Origin: Conoideocrella luteorostrata
Lineage: Eukaryota; Ascomycota; Sordariomycetes; Hypocreales; Clavicipitaceae
Reading direction: 5' to 3'
Assembly (NCBI GenBank): GCA_032433595.1
Contig: JASWJB010000128.1
Location: forward strand, 46,267-110,266
DNA length: 64,000 bases
Shown here: positions 58,562 through 64,000 of the stretch, in pieces
Layout of the letters: each line of letters begins with the position of its first letter
Position numbering within the stretch: position 1 is the first letter of the stretch
The notes under the pieces: generated by a model
The model's input: the letters and a program-made list of their open reading frames with translations, nothing else
What the model was told of the DNA's origin: nothing
Databases searched by the model: none
Made by a program: the position numbers and the translations under genes

Positions 58562-60320
58562 GGTCTCAAATACTTCACAGCTACTTACTCAGGTGGGTCA
58601 AGAAAAAGGTGATGGATTGTGCCCACCCCTCAAATTGACCTTGGAGCCATCGATTCGTTATCATGCGCCCTTTTAACAATGACGGCAAAATAACCTGATT
58701 AATATATATTAAAGAAGTTCTTGAAGACTATTTTAAGCCTGAGCTAATTGATTAAGGAATACAACTTATTCTAGAATAAGACGGCAATTCTGGCCGCGGG
58801 CCCAGCACATCAAGCTCTGTCAGGGTTTGGAAGGAATCTCGTTGCCTTAACTGTAACCCTAACCCGCGTGCAAGTGAAGCTTTATTACTATTTAGAAGCA
58901 CACTAAATGTATTAGTAGCGGGTGCTAATGCTACCCGAGCAATCGGCTCCCGCTTGTCCCGTCAGCGCGAACCTGCGTGGGGACGTAACTAGTTAATGCG
59001 GAGCCATGTACGGAGTACGGAGTTCTTGCATGTATATTTCTATGGAAGTAATCTCTCTTACACTCGGTCACGAATCGTGGACAAATCAAATCGTGCCGCG
59101 TAGTCAGTTTGATGGAGGGGATAACATCCAATATCCGCGTTGTAATTACTCCGTATTGTGAAAAGATTTGTAACCCCGTAGCTGTCGAAGGGGCATCAGA
59201 CAGGTCACATATGGCGATGTGGGTACATCAAGATCTAGCGAGATGAGAAGGACTTAAAAACAATCTCCTTCTCTACTCCGTACAAAGGGATACATTGCAC
59301 ACCCTGCGGCCTGAACGCGATTTTAACACCTTCTTCCGGCCAGCTCAAGGTACCTAGCATGTATCCTTTTCGAAATGGAGCACATGACTGAGGCGTCTCG
59401 GCAGCTAAATGGATGGACAAACACCATCGCTTCCCGCGGCAATAGATAACAGTAGGAGGCGCCAGGAGCATAGCTCAAGCCACCGAATCCTTCCACATTA
59501 GAATGAATAGGAATATTAAGAAACTATCGATTTCAATGAATTCAGGAAGGTCTGACGGAATTCCCAGATTGATGGAATCTGGAGATGGATTTCAGGTGTA
59601 AATAGCTGTCAAATTTCTCGTCAAATTAGATAGAAATCAAGGACAATTTTTCCACTGCAAGCATCAGGGGACCATAGCTGCTCACGTCGTGACAAAGAGT
59701 ATCGCCGATAATTGCGTACTCCCAGAAGTCACGGATGACTGTGTCGACGTAGTATGAAGCATTGAAAAACGTTATCGATGGAGGGAAGCATGAGTATGAC
59801 CTCCGTTCCACGTCATCACACCACTAAGAAGACCGGTGTGGTGGTACAAACTATCAACGTATGTGAGATATGATACTCCGTATGTATGGCGGAGACTTTA
59901 CTGGAAATTGTCCGGTCCTTGGGCCCTTGTAGCATCATGCTAGGTTCCTTTGGTATATTTCAGCCGCTCATGCAGCATTGGATATTGCTCCTGAATCAGC
60001 CAAGGCGGTGCTCAGCCCTCGTCCCGGAATGTGAAGCTTCTGGTCTTCCTCACGCCAGCCAGAGCCACTCACCCTAGGCTGATGTTGAGCGTTTTAGCTA
60101 TTAGAAATAAAGAAGTTACCATTTATCGTAGAAGGCTTTACATGAAACATTGTTCTTCTTTCAGGCGAGCAATGCATACCAAGAAGCTTAGCGGCCTTTA
60201 ATCACAGTCACTCTTACTACTTTCTTGATCCATTAACCGCTCGAACGAAACAGTTGGGGAACCTTGCTGAATATCTCGTCGTTTGCCATCGACTTTGACT
60301 CTCTTGGCGGCAATTTCAAA
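58562..60320. other. Intergenic, AT-rich in part, four 9-mer copies
   Basis: No gene is seen. 58690-58760 is AT-rich. Exact 9-mers lie at 59009-59017 (followed by a second, imperfect unit), 59147-59155, 59274-59282 and 59874-59882. The final ~100 bp form the leader of the acyl-CoA oxidase. Confidence 0.55.
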
Positions 60321-62438
60321 ATGGACAAATATCCTCCTGCAAAACCAACTACATCAGCCAATGACGCCGTCTCCACACATCAAATGGCAGTCATGGGTCA
60401 CGCTCGGTTTAAGACCAAATTTGACATAGAGATACTAGCAAGTATAATTCATGGCAGCACGGCGAAAGTTCAACAAAGACGTGAGGCCTGGAGACGAGTG
60501 GAAGCTGCCATGGGAACCAATGATACGAGCCGACTTCCGATCCAGTACGCCTTGACCAGCCGAGAAGATAAGTATCAAGATGGGTTGCGTATGAGCGGAC
60601 TGACGTTAAATGATTGTCTGCGCTACAAGCATGACTGTTTCGAGTATATTACGCCGCGATATGCGCTTTGTAACAACAGCCCTTTTGGCATGACGGTTAT
60701 GTTCATCAAGGCTGTGGAAATTATGGGTACACCAGAGCAGCAACAGAAATGGGTCAGGCCTATGCTTGATGGTGAGATGACAGGAGCATACGCCCAAACC
60801 GAGCTAGGGCATGGTTCCTACGTCGCAGGCATAGAAACCACCGCAACGTTTGATGCCGTTGGAGACTGTTTTGTTATACATTCCCCATCCCTGACGAGCA
60901 CTAAATTTTGGCCTGGAGCTCTGGGTCTATCTGCTTCTCACGCTATTGTATTGGCCCGTTTGTGTACCAATGGACAGGACCATGGTATACATGCCTTCGT
61001 GGTACAGTTGCGTGACCTGGACACGTGGAAGCCGATCGTCGGAATCCAGCTTGGAGATATAGGTTCCATGCCGGCTTACAACGAGATTGACAATGGTTAT
61101 GCCCTGTTCGACAATATTCGCGTTCCCAGAGAGCATATGTTGATGGGCTACGCAACTGTCTCGCGTGACGGCACGTACGAAAAGAGAACCAATGCCGTTC
61201 ACACCAAGGCCATCTATGCCTGTATCACATACTCAAGGGCCAAGGTGGCATGGGTGTCGGCGATACAACTCGCAGCAACGCTAACTATTGCGATTCGATA
61301 CTGCACTGTGCGCAGCCAGGGCGTATGGTCTTCCGACGACGTACCTAAGGACGAGGTGCCTTTAATGGCCTATAGGAGTCAAAACTACCGTTTAATGAAG
61401 CACCTCGCCGAAGCGTACGCCATGATTTTCGCGTCCCATTATAGTAATGAGATGGCCGACGATTTTAAACGCCGACAGAGCCAAGGCGATTTCAGTACCA
61501 TGGCTCGAACCCATGCGATAACTGCCGGCATTAAAGCCTGGGCAACCTCAAAGGGATCAGAGGCTGCTGAAGATGCGAGGAAGTGCTGCGGCGGCGTCGG
61601 CTGCCTCGACATGTCTGGACTGCCAGACCGTGTGCAGTCCATCAGCATCCTCTGTACCCTCGAGGGCGACAACTTTGTATTATACCAGCAAGTTGCACGC
61701 TATATTATAAAGTGGACACGCAGAGTCATGAAGAACAAACCAGCCGACTTGCCGCCGGAACTGCACTACATCGCTGTTCCTCGCGGCCAAACTTGCTCAG
61801 CCAAGGGTCCTGAGTTTCTCCAAAGCGACACTCTCCTGCTGCTGTTTGAGTATCGTGCCCGTACACTGGCTATACTGGCAACAGAGAGATTAAATAATGC
61901 CGTCACAAGCGACGGTAAAGGACCCTCACACGCCTGGAACGAGCATGTCATGCTCCTGATCAGCGCCGCGAAAGCTCATGTCGAACTCGTCGTCTTGGAG
62001 GCGTTTGTGGCAAAAATAGCAAGCATCGCAGACGCTCAGGTTCACCGTGTAATGCAACATCTTTGCTGCCTATTTTCGTTGACCTCGATTATGGAGGCCA
62101 CAGCCGCGGATGCGGCGCTGTGGTTCGAAAGTGGATTTCTTCACTCGTCACATATTAGGGACATTGAGCGTGAAGTAAATGCTTTATTGGAAGGCCTGCT
62201 TGACAGTGCTATTGGGCTAACGGATGCTTGGGATTTTACTGATACCGGACTCGCAAGCGCTATCGGCATGAAGAATGGAAATATTTACGAGACTCTCATG
62301 ACCTGGATACGGCAGTTGCCAATCAATAACTGTAACGGGTGTACTACGAGCGAGACTGGGAAGATTTCGAAGCTGGGTGGCGATCCCTCGGTGTGGCTGA
62401 AGTCGCCACGCAGGCGTTGGTTGCGTTCTGTCTTGTGA
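60321..62438 (+). CDS. Peroxisomal-type acyl-CoA oxidase, C-terminus probably frameshifted
   Basis: FAD-dependent oxidase for the first step of peroxisomal beta-oxidation (acyl-CoA to trans-2-enoyl-CoA with H2O2). The intronless frame from MDKYPPAKPTTSANDAV encodes 705 residues, family length. Recognised blocks are KAVEIMGTPEQQQKWVRPML, GAYAQTELGHGSYVAGIETTATFD (substrate and FAD binding), HSPSLTSTKFWPGALG, YALFDNIRVPREHML, and the later CCGGVGCLDMSGLPD with CTLEGDNFVLYQQVARY. After about residue 670 the family-like sequence continues in another frame (YYERDWEDFEAGWRSLG, from 62339), so a one- or two-base change near 62335 probably altered the last ~35 residues. The current end, SVL, is not a canonical PTS1. 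The reductase relic 2 kb upstream suggests it belonged to a specialised lipid pathway. Confidence 0.88.
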   Translation: MDKYPPAKPTTSANDAVSTHQMAVMGHARFKTKFDIEILASIIHGSTAKVQQRREAWRRVEAAMGTNDTSRLPIQYALTSREDKYQDGLRMSGLTLNDCLRYKHDCFEYITPRYALCNNSPFGMTVMFIKAVEIMGTPEQQQKWVRPMLDGEMTGAYAQTELGHGSYVAGIETTATFDAVGDCFVIHSPSLTSTKFWPGALGLSASHAIVLARLCTNGQDHGIHAFVVQLRDLDTWKPIVGIQLGDIGSMPAYNEIDNGYALFDNIRVPREHMLMGYATVSRDGTYEKRTNAVHTKAIYACITYSRAKVAWVSAIQLAATLTIAIRYCTVRSQGVWSSDDVPKDEVPLMAYRSQNYRLMKHLAEAYAMIFASHYSNEMADDFKRRQSQGDFSTMARTHAITAGIKAWATSKGSEAAEDARKCCGGVGCLDMSGLPDRVQSISILCTLEGDNFVLYQQVARYIIKWTRRVMKNKPADLPPELHYIAVPRGQTCSAKGPEFLQSDTLLLLFEYRARTLAILATERLNNAVTSDGKGPSHAWNEHVMLLISAAKAHVELVVLEAFVAKIASIADAQVHRVMQHLCCLFSLTSIMEATAADAALWFESGFLHSSHIRDIEREVNALLEGLLDSAIGLTDAWDFTDTGLASAIGMKNGNIYETLMTWIRQLPINNCNGCTTSETGKISKLGGDPSVWLKSPRRRWLRSVL

Positions 62439-64000
62439 AAGCGATGTTATGTGACTTTCTAGTCTATTCGTTGTTGATATTTGATTTCCTGGGCACTCCT
62501 GCTGTCGAATCTATCAATGCGTTGCTATTTATTGAATAACTCTTTACCACAATAAATAAGATTCAATATCGCCAAAAGCTTCGTATGGCGTTAGCCTAAC
62601 CAAGTAATAGCCAGCCAATCACCCTAGATATCATAAGATAGTTGCGGAAACTATATTGAAGGATGAAACAGTCCAGATTACTGCGATTCCCCCTAAATAT
62701 TAATTCTGGGGCTATACCACAAGGCAATATTGTCGGATAACACGGCTGTGCCTGGCTTACACGGATAAGGGAGACTTACGCAGCCTCTGGACCTGAGGCA
62801 GGAATCCGGGACAAGGGCATCTCAGTATATAGGGGTATAAGCAGGGGAATTTGGACGGGGCTGTCAAAGCAGGAATTCTGTATCCATCATCATCATCATA
62901 GTAACACTGCTCCAACCATCAATGCACAAGAATTTAAACCCGTCTAATTGCTTCCAATAAATATATCTTTCTGCAGGTGTGACAGGGTAAGCCAGTTTTA
63001 GTATCGTTTATTTACTCTCCTTCTTTGTAGCGGGAATTAACCAACACTGCATATTTAAACTGATCGTAACTATATTATTAAACTTTGCGAACTATTTTGT
63101 GCGGGAATTTAAGCACCCCCTAGGGGTAGCCATTCGAGCTATCTAGTATATGTGTGGCATTATACTTACCCAAGAAGCTAGTCACGTGAGATTAAAAGGG
63201 GTATAATAGCTAGCTAGAAGACCTACTCTTAGAAAAATCAACTCCAACCTTCGGGCACCTTAACTGGTCGCTGTTGTTGTTCATGAATATGCCTAGCTGC
63301 TCCCATTGTGACATTATAACTAGAATCCATACGTATAAAATAGGAGTGGAAATTTAGTATAAAATTAGTCTTCCTATAAAATCTAGCTTAGTAAATACTC
63401 TGCTGTCTAAATATCTACTGCTCCTGCGGACTAGCCAGGCTTTTACTTATTAAATGCAAGAAGACCTGCTGAGCCCACGGAATCTGACGGTTCGTGCCGC
63501 CGCATTTGGGAGTTCTTCAAGAGGTAAACCATACCCCCTCCGCTTAATTAGCGCGATTATAGAGGAAGCAGAAGCAAGCCATGGTTTCAAACGAGAACGG
63601 CATATCGCTACTCAAAGTTGTGTTACGTCATGGCAATACTTAATTCTAAGGCTCCGGTTCCTGATGCCAGGAGTAAGCCACGCGAATATAAGAAAACTAT
63701 TACTTCTACGTGCTGGGTTCGTTTCGTAGGATGCTAGATGCACGTGTTGTCGGAGTTAGCGTACATAGTGATATATAAGTCACAGTAATAAGGCCCGAGA
63801 TGCAAGGTAGTTGTTGTTGAATTATACATGAATGGGTTGGAAACTCCCATATATGGGATGATTTTGTTACGTTAGTGTTGGAATATCGCCGCCAAGCACC
63901 ACAAAGCCTGTCACGTGGTCACCTTCAAGCCACGATATTTATACGGCGATACCGCGCCTTCCACTATGACTTCTTTTCTTCTTCTTAGATAACGAACCCG
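62439..64000. other. AT-rich right-edge region, no gene called
   Basis: Only short frames occur; the longest (63454-63729, plus strand, 91 codons) has no recognised motif. 63000-63400 is AT-rich with scattered TAGCTAG and TATA-like words. This would fit mutated repeat DNA, but no transposon feature (terminal repeat, integrase, reverse transcriptase) can be seen. Confidence 0.5.

Noticed and set aside
63454..63729. 91-codon plus-strand frame near the right edge
   Set aside because: No recognisable motif, AT-rich surroundings, no splice or start support beyond an ATG.

Overview
The window is nuclear DNA of a filamentous ascomycete, most likely a sordariomycete and plausibly in Hypocreales. Supporting signs are short GT-AG introns of about 50-120 nt with CTAAC/CTGAC-like branch sites, single-copy eukaryotic housekeeping genes on both strands, and the protein families present (COX20, MDM35, CWH43, UTP6, NUP42). 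The genus is not determined. Gene models below were spliced by hand; in each spliced model the summed exon length is a multiple of three.

Layout. 0.8-5.2 kb: phosphoglycerate mutase (-), Mediator subunit MED9 (+), tubulin-folding cofactor C (-). 5.9-8.8 kb: GPI1 (-), with a tiny two-membrane-segment protein gene only 36 bp upstream on the same strand. 10.3-13.9 kb: aldose 1-epimerase (+), a DEK_C-type acidic nuclear protein (-), the twin-CX9C protein MDM35 (+). 14.9-24.0 kb: a conserved unknown protein (+), COX20 (-), and DNA polymerase epsilon POL2 (+) with an MCB box in its promoter. 25.5-28.9 kb: the ARID subunit of SWI/SNF, SWI1 (-). A 5.7 kb stretch without recognisable genes follows. 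34.5-39.8 kb: UTP6 (-) and CWH43 (+). 42.1-44.1 kb: an orphan cytochrome P450 (+). 45.5-54.4 kb: NUP42 (+), RPS20 (-), the CUE3/ASCC2-like ribosome-quality-control factor (+), and a C2H2 zinc-finger protein with a trypsin-like GDSG region (-).

The right part (54.4-64 kb) is different: gene-poor, partly AT-rich, with a broken synthetase/reductase relic (phosphopantetheine serine replaced, in-frame stops) and an acyl-CoA oxidase whose last ~35 residues appear frameshifted. It reads as the decayed remains of a lipid or secondary-metabolite locus.

Two dispersed sequence signals stand out beyond the genes. The 9-mer TACGGAGTA/TACTCCGTA was found about 21 times, only between genes, sometimes as a perfect 16-bp palindrome or a tandem array. 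A ~65-bp palindrome-centred element occurs twice (9.83 kb and 14.48 kb). Functional links are limited: GPI1 and CWH43 both act in GPI-anchor biology, COX20 and MDM35 in mitochondrial intermembrane-space biogenesis, and UTP6, RPS20 and the CUE3-like protein in ribosome production or rescue.
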